Shown in pieces: positions 52,927 through 61,049 of a stretch of DNA of 64,000 nt. Both the position numbers and the translations under genes were made by a program. This DNA comes from Cryomorphaceae bacterium (GTDB lineage Bacteria > Bacteroidota > Bacteroidia > Flavobacteriales_D > Crocinitomicaceae). The DNA lies in NCBI GenBank assembly GCA_027485415.1, contig JAIXRC010000133.1:25613-89612 (forward strand). Reading direction: 5' to 3'. The notes below the pieces were generated by a model, which was given only the letters and a program-made list of their open reading frames with translations, did not search any database and was not told the origin of the DNA. How positions within the stretch are numbered: position 1 is the stretch's first letter; each line of letters starts with the position of its first letter.

Positions 52927-53970
52927 TTGCTTAGTTTTCAAGAATCTATTTTAGGTTGGTACGATCAAAACAAAAGGGATTTACCATGGCGAAATGCAAC
53001 ATCGCCTTATTTTATTTGGATTAGTGAGGTGATTTTACAGCAAACAAGGGTGGAACAAGGGATGCCTTTTTACCATCGCTTTGTGGAAAGATTTCCCAAT
53101 GTAAATGCGTTGGCCACGGCACAAGAAAATGAGGTTTTAGCCGTATGGAAAGGATTAGGGTATTATTCACGTGCCCGTAAACTCCATCATGCAGCAAAGA
53201 TAATCGTGGAAAATAGCCCTACGTTCCCAGATTCATTCAATTCCTTGATTAAACTTCCAGGAATAGGTCAGTACACAGCAGCAGCTATCGCTTCCATAGC
53301 ATTTAATGAGCCTGTCCCGGCTTTGGATGGTAATGCCTACCGTATTATGTCTAGGGTTTTTAATATTGCCGACAATGTAGCTTCCGCCAAGGCGCAAAAA
53401 CAGTTCATCCGCCTAGCCAATGAATGGATTTCACAAGCGCGACCTGGTGATTTTAACCAGGCACTGATGGACTTGGGGTCAACGGTATGCACCCCCCGAC
53501 AACCAGATTGTAGCAAATGTCCCTTAAATTTCGGGTGCGAAGCTCGCGCCTTAAATAATTTTCATGAAAGACCCGTAAAAACCTCAAAAAAACCTCCTCA
53601 AAACAGGTTTTTAATGTTCGATTTTTTAGTCAACAATGACAATTTGGGTCTGAAGAAAATGGAAGAGGGTAATATTTGGAAAAATCTATACTTGTTTCCC
53701 TTTCGAGAATTTGCTTCAGAACAGCTCCTCTCGGAAGAAACCGCCCGTTGGGAACGATTAGGCGGAGAAACTTTGCCTGCGGGAATTCATGCGTTAAGCC
53801 ATCAAAAAATTCATTACCGCACGCGGATAATGCCTGTTGAAAACCCAGAAAAAACGGGATATTCAAAATTGAAATGGTGCAGCCATGAAGAACTCGAAGG
53901 CACTGCAATTCCTGCGGTTGCAACAAAAATTATTAACCAATGGAACAATAAAAGGCCCGCCACTATTTAA
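52927..53970 (+). CDS. mutY: Adenine DNA glycosylase
   Basis: The 347-residue base-excision enzyme removes A mispaired with 8-oxoG. The catalytic Glu is in WISEVILQQTRVEQ and the catalytic Asp in VPALDGNAYRIMSR. The helix-hairpin-helix is LPGIGQYTAAAIASIAF. The 4Fe-4S cysteines follow as CTPRQPDCSKCPLNFGC (C-x6-C-x2-C-x5-C). A C-terminal NUDIX-like domain completes it. The frame starts at TTG (MLSFQESILGWYDQ), directly in register with the family N-terminus. The downstream gene is the aminopeptidase rather than the ssb/gld genes found in many relatives. Confidence 0.96.
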   Translation: MLSFQESILGWYDQNKRDLPWRNATSPYFIWISEVILQQTRVEQGMPFYHRFVERFPNVNALATAQENEVLAVWKGLGYYSRARKLHHAAKIIVENSPTFPDSFNSLIKLPGIGQYTAAAIASIAFNEPVPALDGNAYRIMSRVFNIADNVASAKAQKQFIRLANEWISQARPGDFNQALMDLGSTVCTPRQPDCSKCPLNFGCEARALNNFHERPVKTSKKPPQNRFLMFDFLVNNDNLGLKKMEEGNIWKNLYLFPFREFASEQLLSEETARWERLGGETLPAGIHALSHQKIHYRTRIMPVENPEKTGYSKLKWCSHEELEGTAIPAVATKIINQWNNKRPATI

Positions 53971-53973
53971 TAC

Positions 53974-53981
53974 TATCTTTG
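53974..53981 (+). promoter_or_regulatory. -7 element for the leucyl aminopeptidase gene
   Basis: TATCTTTG (TAnnTTTG) ends only four bases before the ATG, so the message is likely leaderless or nearly so. Confidence 0.55.
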
Positions 53982-53985
53982 CGCT

Positions 53986-55341
53986 ATGATAAAATTGACT
54001 AAGGCAAGCAAATTAAAAAATCTTGCCGTTCTTTCCCTTGACGTATCGCCCAATTTCACCAAGGAATGGGATTATGAAAAAAAGGATCATTGGCACCTTA
54101 AGGTAGGATCAAAATTTCAAGCGCTTTCTGCCGAAAAGCAACGTTCTGTTGGCGCAGAGGTTTTCGCGCTAATAGCCCAAGAGGTTGAGGGAATTCAGAT
54201 TATGGAGGAAGCGTCTTCTGTTCATTTTTTGGAAGGATTGATGTTGGCTTCCTACCGTTTCGATCGTTTTCTTTCCAATCCAAAAAAAAATAAATTACAC
54301 ACGGTTGTAGTTCCAAAAGCGTTAAAAAATCAAGAATTCGTTTATTTAAACGCAATGCAAGAAGTTGTTTTTTGGACAAGAGACATGGTCAATCTTCCTG
54401 TTTCACATCTGAATGCCGTTCAGTTTGCCGAGGAAATAAAACAATGGTGTCAAGATAAACACTGCAGCGTGGAGGTTTTGAATCACGCTAAAATTAAATC
54501 CATGAAAATGGGAGGACTTCTTGCTGTTAACCAAGGATCTATGACACCACCTACCTTTACCACGATTTCGTACAAGCCTAAAAAACAGGTCAACCAAAAC
54601 CCTATCGTTTTGGTGGGAAAAGGGGTGGTTTATGATACTGGAGGACTGAGCCTAAAGCCAACTCCTGGCTCCATGGACTCCATGAAAAGTGACATGGCAG
54701 GTGCCGCCATGGTGGTAGGCGCAATTAAAGCCTTATCGGTGTTAAACATTCCCGTGCATGTTATTGGTTTGATTCCCGCGACCGACAACCGCCCAGGAGG
54801 GAACGCCTATGCTCCTGGGGATATCATTACTATGTATAACAAGTCAACGGTTGAAGTATTGAATACCGATGCTGAAGGACGTATGATTCTAGCCGATGCA
54901 TTATCTTACGCCGATAAGTTTGATCCCGAACTGGTCATTAGCGCAGCTACCTTAACCGGAGCCGCCGTAAGAGCCATTGGAACAAAAGCCGCTATTTCCA
55001 TGGGCAATGCTCCAAAGAACGTGATGGATGCCTTGGTGGATTCGGGCCTTAAAACCCACGAAAGACTGGTCGAATTTCCTTTTTGGGAAGAATACTTAAC
55101 GCCCATGAAATCAGAAATTGCCGACCTTAAAAACATTGGTGGGGCAGATGCTGGAATGATTACAGCTGGTAAGTTTCTGGAAACTTTCGTCAAAGCTCCT
55201 TACATTCATTTGGATGTTGCGGGGCCCACTTGGCTTGAGCAGCGCAGTGGTTACTTACCGAAAGGAGGAACAGGATTTGGCGTACGATTGTTGTTGGAAT
55301 TTTTAACGAATTATCACCAATGGAAAAAGAACGAAAATTAA
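53986..55341 (+). CDS. pepA: Leucyl aminopeptidase (M17)
   Basis: The 451-residue enzyme removes N-terminal residues from peptides and forms hexamers with two metal ions. The metal and bicarbonate residues are in VGKGVVYDTGGLSLKP, KSDMAGAAMVVG and NTDAEGRMILADAL. The N-terminal regulatory domain is about 150 residues, short and divergent. It overlaps pdxA by 22 bp, so they are probably co-translated. Confidence 0.96.
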   Translation: MIKLTKASKLKNLAVLSLDVSPNFTKEWDYEKKDHWHLKVGSKFQALSAEKQRSVGAEVFALIAQEVEGIQIMEEASSVHFLEGLMLASYRFDRFLSNPKKNKLHTVVVPKALKNQEFVYLNAMQEVVFWTRDMVNLPVSHLNAVQFAEEIKQWCQDKHCSVEVLNHAKIKSMKMGGLLAVNQGSMTPPTFTTISYKPKKQVNQNPIVLVGKGVVYDTGGLSLKPTPGSMDSMKSDMAGAAMVVGAIKALSVLNIPVHVIGLIPATDNRPGGNAYAPGDIITMYNKSTVEVLNTDAEGRMILADALSYADKFDPELVISAATLTGAAVRAIGTKAAISMGNAPKNVMDALVDSGLKTHERLVEFPFWEEYLTPMKSEIADLKNIGGADAGMITAGKFLETFVKAPYIHLDVAGPTWLEQRSGYLPKGGTGFGVRLLLEFLTNYHQWKKNEN

Positions 55342-56378
55342 AAGTGGGAGTAACCTGCGGTGATCCTGCGGGCATTGGACCAGAAACCATTTACAAGCTT
55401 TGCATGGACTCTCGAATGCTCCAAGAATCCGTGTTGATTTTTTATTGCCCAATAGAGGCATTGAATCAGGTAAAAAAACAGTTTGATTTGGAAGAGGTTG
55501 CATTTCATATGATCCAACAGCCTACTCAGGCTCAACCGGGCAAAGCGAACATTATCAGCCCGAAAACACAGCCTCAAATCCAGTTAGGCAAGCCCACAAA
55601 AGAAACCGCAACGACAGCGTATTGGGCTTTAGAAACTTCAACAGAAGATTTAAAGAAAGGGCATTTGAACGCTGTAGTAACCGCCCCTCTTTCAAAAGCA
55701 CAGGTCATGTTGGTGGAACCTGAATTTGTGGGACATACCGAGTATTATCAAAAAAGGTTTAAAGACGAGGGGGCTTTGATGGTGTTGTGTTCAGAAAGAT
55801 TACGCGTTGCTTTGGTTACCAACCACGTTGCATTAAGCGGGCTGTTAGAGGTGTTGACGAAAGATGCAATTCTCAACGCACTTAAAAATTTGGAAACAGC
55901 CCTTCGTAAAGACTTCAATATCATCAAACCAAGAATAGCAGTATTAGGCCTTAATCCGCATGCAGGGGAATCCGGAAATATCGGAAAGGAAGAACTCGAA
56001 ATCATTGGGCCAGCCATTAGTGCCGCAAAAAATGCAGGAGTTTTAGCCTTTGGACCTTATTCAGCCGATGGTTTCTTTGGTTCCGGACAGTGTTTTCAGT
56101 TTGATGCAGTGTTGGCGATGTATCACGATCAAGGATTAACAGGATTTAAGGCCATTACCCAAGATGAAGGAGTAAATTATACAGCGGGTTTATCCGTCGT
56201 TAGAACCTCCCCGGGTCACGGCACAGCGTTTGAACTCGCGAATAAGGGAACAGCCAATGAAACGGGTTTGCGGAACGCCCTATACTTTGCTGTGGACGTG
56301 GTCAAAAACAGAGAGGATTACCGTTTAAGCACGCAAAATCCCTTGCCTTTTTCAGCGGGCGTTAAAGAAACTCCTTAA
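55320..56378 (+). CDS. pdxA: 4-hydroxythreonine-4-phosphate dehydrogenase
   Basis: The 352-residue enzyme oxidises 4-phosphohydroxy-L-threonine in DXP-dependent pyridoxal-phosphate synthesis. Diagnostic segments are GVTCGDPAGIGPETI, APLSKAQV, GHTEYYQKRF, GLNPHAGESGNIGKEE and YHDQGLTGFKAI. The zinc histidines lie in these last three. The TAA-proximal start overlaps the aminopeptidase gene. Confidence 0.97.
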   Translation: MEKERKLKVGVTCGDPAGIGPETIYKLCMDSRMLQESVLIFYCPIEALNQVKKQFDLEEVAFHMIQQPTQAQPGKANIISPKTQPQIQLGKPTKETATTAYWALETSTEDLKKGHLNAVVTAPLSKAQVMLVEPEFVGHTEYYQKRFKDEGALMVLCSERLRVALVTNHVALSGLLEVLTKDAILNALKNLETALRKDFNIIKPRIAVLGLNPHAGESGNIGKEELEIIGPAISAAKNAGVLAFGPYSADGFFGSGQCFQFDAVLAMYHDQGLTGFKAITQDEGVNYTAGLSVVRTSPGHGTAFELANKGTANETGLRNALYFAVDVVKNREDYRLSTQNPLPFSAGVKETP

Positions 56379-56397
56379 AGGTCAATCCTTATTAAAC

Positions 56398-56428
56398 TTG
56401 GGGGATACAATTATTTACCCTAACTTTG
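56398..56428 (+). promoter_or_regulatory. Promoter for the DUF177-rpmF-plsX-fabH-accBC run
   Basis: TTG at 56398-56400 and TAACTTTG at 56421-56428 are separated by 20 bases, a good match to the Bacteroidota -33/-7 pattern. The -7 ends 17 bases before the ATG. Confidence 0.7.
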
Positions 56429-56445
56429 CCTCTGTTTTTTGAAAA

Positions 56446-56937
56446 ATGAATTGGAAGAAAGACTTTTTATGGCCTTTTTCGGGACTTAAAATAGGGTTTC
56501 ACGAAACTCAATGGTTGTTGCCTCCAGCCTTTTTTAAAGAATTAGAGCAGTTTGAAATAAGTTCAGGCGAAGGAAAGGTATTAGCGAAGCTGGAAAAGAA
56601 AGAAACCATGTTGTTGCTTTCGTTAAGTTTAGAGGCTCAATTAATGGCAGCCTGTGATCGTTGCAGCGAACCTCTTGCTTTTTCAGCAACAGGTACCATG
56701 GACTTAGTTTATAAATTTGGAGAAGAACCGTCCATGGACGAGTCGTTGGTCGTGTTGCCGAAAGACGCATTCCAGTTGGATCTTTTTCAACCTTGTTTTG
56801 AATTAATGGTTATCTCCTTGCCCACGAGATATTTGCACCGCGAGGAAGATTGTAACCAGGATATTATAAGGTTGCTGCAAAGAACCGAAAACGAAAACAC
56901 TGACCCGCGTTGGGACATATTGAAAAAGAATAGTTAA
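56446..56937 (+). CDS. DUF177 (YceD-type) protein
   Basis: The 163-residue protein carries the DUF177 cysteine motif ACDRCSEPLAF and the late cysteine in HREEDCNQD. In plants and bacteria members of this family lie upstream of rpmF and are linked to 23S rRNA processing. The arrangement here, 22 bp before rpmF, is the conserved one. The role in ribosome biogenesis is inferred from the family. It also starts the fatty-acid/phospholipid gene run. Confidence 0.93.
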   Translation: MNWKKDFLWPFSGLKIGFHETQWLLPPAFFKELEQFEISSGEGKVLAKLEKKETMLLLSLSLEAQLMAACDRCSEPLAFSATGTMDLVYKFGEEPSMDESLVVLPKDAFQLDLFQPCFELMVISLPTRYLHREEDCNQDIIRLLQRTENENTDPRWDILKKNS

Positions 56938-56959
56938 TTTAACGTTTTATTTATAGAAA

Positions 56960-57157
56960 ATGGCACATCCTAAAAGACGCACATCTACCACTAGAAGAGA
57001 TAAGCGAAGAACCCACAAAGTGGCGGTTGCAGCGAATATTGCAACGTGTCCTACTACAGGTCAACCTCATTTATTCCATCATGCACATTGGCATGAAGGA
57101 ACACTTTATTATAAAGGAAAAGTGGTTGCTCAAAAAGAGCAAGAGGTCGTTGAATAA
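56960..57157 (+). CDS. rpmF: 50S ribosomal protein L32
   Basis: The 65-residue basic protein opens [20 protein letters not shown]. Instead of the CxxC zinc pairs of many L32 proteins it has the Bacteroidota form [15 protein letters not shown], with one Cys and several His. It sits between DUF177 and plsX, the widely conserved rpmF-plsX-fabH arrangement that links ribosome and membrane synthesis. Confidence 0.98.
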   Translation: MAHPKRRTSTTRRDKRRTHKVAVAANIATCPTTGQPHLFHHAHWHEGTLYYKGKVVAQKEQEVVE

Positions 57158-57163
57158 TTTTCG

Positions 57164-58105
57164 ATGAAAATCGGTTTAGATGTTTCCGGAGGGGATTTTG
57201 CCCCTAAAGTAAATATCCTTGCAGCCCATAAAATTCGTCAAGACTTAGACGGAAAGGTAACGCTTTATCTCTTCGGAAGCAAAGAAGAGATGGTGAGCGA
57301 AATGATACAACTCAACATTGATCCCTTGAGTTTTATGTTGGTGGATTGCAAAGAGGCGATCTCGATGGAAGACCATCCCATTCAAGCGCTGAAGCAAAAG
57401 CCGAATTCGAGCATGTCTGTTGGATTAAATTATTTGCGAGATGGTCAAATTGATGCCTTTGCAAGCACCGGTAATACCGGCGCTATGATGGTGGGTTCTA
57501 TTTATAAGTTAAATACTATTCCTGGTATTATAAGGCCCTGTATCTCGACGCTTATACCTTGTATTAATGGAAAACAAACAGTGCTTTTGGATGTGGGTTC
57601 TAATGCCGATTGCAGAGTGGATGTATTAACTCAATTTGCTGAATTAGGAAGCGTTTATGCAGAAACCATCCTAGGGGTAACGTCACCACGAGTGGGTCTC
57701 GTGAATATAGGGAAAGAAGAATCGAAAGGAAATTTGGTTTCGCAGGCCACGTTCAAGGCCTTAAGAGAATTACCCAACATTAATTTCATTGGAAACATTG
57801 AAGGCCGAGACTTTTTTTCGAACGAGGCCGATGTATTGGTGTGCGACGGTTTTACAGGAAACATCATCCTAAAGCAAGCAGAAGGCTTCTATTCCTTGTT
57901 AAAAAAACGAGGGATCCAAGACGAATATTTTGACTTGTTCAATTATGAAAATTACGGTGGAACCCCCATTCTTGGGGTTAAAGGAAATGCCATTATTGGC
58001 CATGGTTCCTCCAATGAAAATGCAGTATACGCTATGCTAATGCACGCTTTTCAAGTGGCAACGCATGGTTTGTCTGAGCGAATTACTAATGCGATAAAAG
58101 AATGA
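57164..58105 (+). CDS. plsX: Phosphate acyltransferase
   Basis: The 313-residue enzyme converts acyl-ACP to acyl-phosphate, the donor for glycerol-3-phosphate acylation. Family motifs are [14 protein letters not shown] at the start, STGNTGAMM (residues about 100-108), DVGSNADC and [12 protein letters not shown], with [12 protein letters not shown] toward the end. It starts 6 bp after rpmF and overlaps fabH by four bases (ATGA). Confidence 0.97.
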   Translation: MKIGLDVSGGDFAPKVNILAAHKIRQDLDGKVTLYLFGSKEEMVSEMIQLNIDPLSFMLVDCKEAISMEDHPIQALKQKPNSSMSVGLNYLRDGQIDAFASTGNTGAMMVGSIYKLNTIPGIIRPCISTLIPCINGKQTVLLDVGSNADCRVDVLTQFAELGSVYAETILGVTSPRVGLVNIGKEESKGNLVSQATFKALRELPNINFIGNIEGRDFFSNEADVLVCDGFTGNIILKQAEGFYSLLKKRGIQDEYFDLFNYENYGGTPILGVKGNAIIGHGSSNENAVYAMLMHAFQVATHGLSERITNAIKE

Positions 58106-59091
58106 AAAAAATTCATGCGGCCATTACCGGAGTCAATGGTTATGTGCCGGAAGATATATTGAGCAACGACGATTTAGCCAAGATGGTGGACACGTCCGAT
58201 GAATGGATAACCACACGAACAGGTATTAAAGAACGTAGAATCATGCGCAATGGAGCGTCCTCCGATATTGCGCTTGAAGCGGTTAAGGGACTTCTGAATA
58301 AAACGAATACCAATCCGTTGGACGTTGAATTAGTGATTTTAGCGACGGTAACTCCCGATTATCCGTTTCCTTCGACTGCTAATGTTTTATGCGACAAGGC
58401 AGGTATGACCAATGCTTGGGGGTATGATCTAATTGCCGCCTGTTCAGGCTTTATTTATGCTTTGTCCACTGGTGCGCAATTCATTGAAACAGGTCGCTAT
58501 AAAAAAGTCGTTGTCGTTGGGGTAGATAAAATGACCTCAATTCTTGACTATCAAGACAGAACCACCTGCGTAATTTTCGGTGACGGAGGAGGAGCCGTCC
58601 TTTTAGAACCCAATGAGGAGGGGCTGGGTGTACAAGATTTTATTTTACGAAGCGATGGGGCGGGACGTCATTATTTGGTGCAGCCTGCAGGAGGTTCCTT
58701 GAATCCAGCGAGTGTAGAAACCGTTGAAAATCGCATGCATTATGTGAAACAGGAAGGAAAACAAGTGTTCAAGTTTGCGGTGACCAACATGGCGGAAGTG
58801 TCCGCGGAAATTATGGAAAAGAATCAGTTAACCGCAGAGGACATTGCTTGGCTAGTGCCTCACCAAGCCAACCTTAGAATCATTGACGCTACAGCCGACA
58901 GAATGGGAATCACCAAGGATAAAGTAATGATCAACATTCAAAAATATGGCAACACCACAGCAGGAACCCTGCCTTTGTGCCTCTGGGATTACGAAGCGCA
59001 GTTGAAAAAAGGAGACAATATTATTTTAAGTGCTTTTGGTGGTGGATTTACCTGGGGTGCAGTATATTTGAAATGGGCATATAATTCTTAA
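58102..59091 (+). CDS. fabH: Beta-ketoacyl-ACP synthase III
   Basis: The 329-residue enzyme starts fatty-acid synthesis by condensing an acyl-CoA with malonyl-ACP. The Cys-His-Asn triad is Cys114 in [13 protein letters not shown], His in [13 protein letters not shown] and Asn in [10 protein letters not shown]. Primer preference (acetyl or branched) cannot be read off. It lies between plsX and accBC, placing initiation enzymes together. Confidence 0.98.
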   Translation: MKKIHAAITGVNGYVPEDILSNDDLAKMVDTSDEWITTRTGIKERRIMRNGASSDIALEAVKGLLNKTNTNPLDVELVILATVTPDYPFPSTANVLCDKAGMTNAWGYDLIAACSGFIYALSTGAQFIETGRYKKVVVVGVDKMTSILDYQDRTTCVIFGDGGGAVLLEPNEEGLGVQDFILRSDGAGRHYLVQPAGGSLNPASVETVENRMHYVKQEGKQVFKFAVTNMAEVSAEIMEKNQLTAEDIAWLVPHQANLRIIDATADRMGITKDKVMINIQKYGNTTAGTLPLCLWDYEAQLKKGDNIILSAFGGGFTWGAVYLKWAYNS

Positions 59092-59100
59092 TTTTGAACT

Positions 59101-59580
59101 ATGAATAACGAGGAAATAAAAGAACTGATCAAATTAGTATCCAAGCTTGGCTTAGGTAAAGTGGAAATTGAAAAAGATGGCTTTAAGATTAACATCAAAG
59201 GGCCAAATATGGGCGCCCCCATGACGTATTCTCCGGTCTCGGCTCCCATTCCAGCTCCAGTTGTTGCTCAACCTTTAACATCGGTTCAAAATGAACCTCA
59301 GGCTGAACAGGCCGCAAAAGTTGTTGCGGAAAACACCAATACTATAACTATCAAATCCACGATGATAGGAACGTTTTATCGTTCCTCTGGCCCGGATAAA
59401 GCTCCTTTCGTGGAAGTGGGTTCTGAAATTAAAAAGGGCGATAAAATTTGCATCATTGAAGCAATGAAACTGTTCAATGAAATTGAATCAGAAGTGAGTG
59501 GTAAAATTGTAAAAGTATTGGTGGATGACGCAACTCCTGTGGAATTCGACCAACCCCTTTTCTTGGTAGAACCGGCCTAA
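59101..59580 (+). CDS. accB: Acetyl-CoA carboxylase biotin carboxyl carrier protein
   Basis: The 159-residue protein has an N-terminal helix, a Pro/Ala/Gln-rich linker around residues 38-72 ([17 protein letters not shown]), and the C-terminal biotinyl domain with thumb [13 protein letters not shown] and acceptor lysine in [10 protein letters not shown]. It shuttles biotin between AccC and the carboxyltransferase AccAD, which is not in the window. It lies 10 bp before accC. Confidence 0.98.
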   Translation: MNNEEIKELIKLVSKLGLGKVEIEKDGFKINIKGPNMGAPMTYSPVSAPIPAPVVAQPLTSVQNEPQAEQAAKVVAENTNTITIKSTMIGTFYRSSGPDKAPFVEVGSEIKKGDKICIIEAMKLFNEIESEVSGKIVKVLVDDATPVEFDQPLFLVEPA

Positions 59581-59590
59581 AACGAGAACC

Positions 59591-60928
59591 ATGTTTAAAA
59601 AAATACTCATCGCGAATCGAGGCGAAATAGCCATGCGTGTAATACGCACTTGTAAGGAAATGGGAATAAAAACGGTTGCAGTGTATTCCACGGCGGATAA
59701 AGATTCCTTGCCCGTTCGTTTTGCAGATGAAGCAGTTTGCATAGGTCCCGCAGTAAGCTCGAAGTCTTACTTATCTATTTCGAACATCATTGCAGCAGCA
59801 GAAATCACCAACTCTGACGCGATTCATCCTGGGTATGGGTTTTTGTCTGAAAACGAGAAGTTTTCCCGCGTTTGCCAAGAATACGGGATAAAGTTCATTG
59901 GGGCCCTGCCAGAACAAATCGCTGCAATGGGCGATAAGGCAACGGCAAAAGCCACCATGATCAAGGCGGGAGTTCCGTGCATTCCTGGTTCAGCAGGGCT
60001 TTTAAAAGACATTGAAGACGCAAAGGTCAACGCCGAACGCATCAAATACCCCGTGATTTTAAAAGCCACCGCCGGCGGAGGAGGTAAAGGTATGCGCATT
60101 GTTTGGAAAGAGGAAGAACTTCAATCGGCATGGGATTCTGCCCGACAAGAAGCTGGAGCGGCATTTGGAAACGATGGGGTTTACATGGAGAAATTCATCG
60201 AAGAGCCGCGGCATATTGAAATTCAAATTGCGGGAGATCAGTACGGAAACGCTTGCCACCTGTCGGAAAGGGACTGTTCGATTCAACGAAGACATCAAAA
60301 GTTAGTGGAGGAAACCCCTTCCCCGTTCATGACGCCTGAACTGCGTGATAAAATGGGGGAAGCGGCAATTAAAGCTGCAAAGGCCGTTCGATACGAAGGA
60401 GTTGGTACCGTGGAGTTTTTAGTGGATAAAAACCGGGACTTTTATTTCATGGAAATGAACACCCGTATTCAGGTAGAACACACCATTACGGAAGAGGTGA
60501 TCAATTATGACCTGGTAAAAGAACAAATTAAATTAGCGGCAGGCGAAAAGATTTCAGGAAAGAATTACACGCCTATTTTGCACGCGATACAATGCCGAAT
60601 TAACGCAGAAGACCCCTACAACGATTTCAGGCCTTCTCCAGGAAAAATCACCGATTACCATTCGCCAGGAGGCCATGGAGTGCGCATCGACACACACGTT
60701 TATGCTGGTTATACCATTCCTCCAAATTATGACTCAATGATCTCCAAACTGATCGTTGTTGCGCAGACGAGAGAAGAAGCAATCCTAAAAATGCGACGTG
60801 CGTTGGATGAATACATTGTGGCCGGAATTAAAACTACCATTCCTTTTCACCAACAGTTAATGCACCACCCAAAATTCATGGAAGGTGATTTTACAACGAA
60901 GTTCATGGAGGGTTTTGAGATTAAGTAA
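59591..60928 (+). CDS. accC: Acetyl-CoA carboxylase biotin carboxylase subunit
   Basis: The 445-residue ATP-grasp enzyme carboxylates biotin on AccB. Motifs are [34 protein letters not shown], the glycine-rich ATP lid [15 protein letters not shown], and the catalytic segments [16 protein letters not shown] and [15 protein letters not shown]. It ends the fatty-acid run. A non-coding gap of 121 bp separates it from the glycine-rich surface-protein gene. Confidence 0.98.
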   Translation: MFKKILIANRGEIAMRVIRTCKEMGIKTVAVYSTADKDSLPVRFADEAVCIGPAVSSKSYLSISNIIAAAEITNSDAIHPGYGFLSENEKFSRVCQEYGIKFIGALPEQIAAMGDKATAKATMIKAGVPCIPGSAGLLKDIEDAKVNAERIKYPVILKATAGGGGKGMRIVWKEEELQSAWDSARQEAGAAFGNDGVYMEKFIEEPRHIEIQIAGDQYGNACHLSERDCSIQRRHQKLVEETPSPFMTPELRDKMGEAAIKAAKAVRYEGVGTVEFLVDKNRDFYFMEMNTRIQVEHTITEEVINYDLVKEQIKLAAGEKISGKNYTPILHAIQCRINAEDPYNDFRPSPGKITDYHSPGGHGVRIDTHVYAGYTIPPNYDSMISKLIVVAQTREEAILKMRRALDEYIVAGIKTTIPFHQQLMHHPKFMEGDFTTKFMEGFEIK

Positions 60929-61049
60929 ATCTCAATGCGTGGATTCACGCAAATTTACTGCGTAATTTCACACAAAATTAATGGCAACCGACGGATAAAA
61001 GTTTCGTTAAAACGGCGCAAAAAAGTTAATTTTATCAAAAATTGTGATT

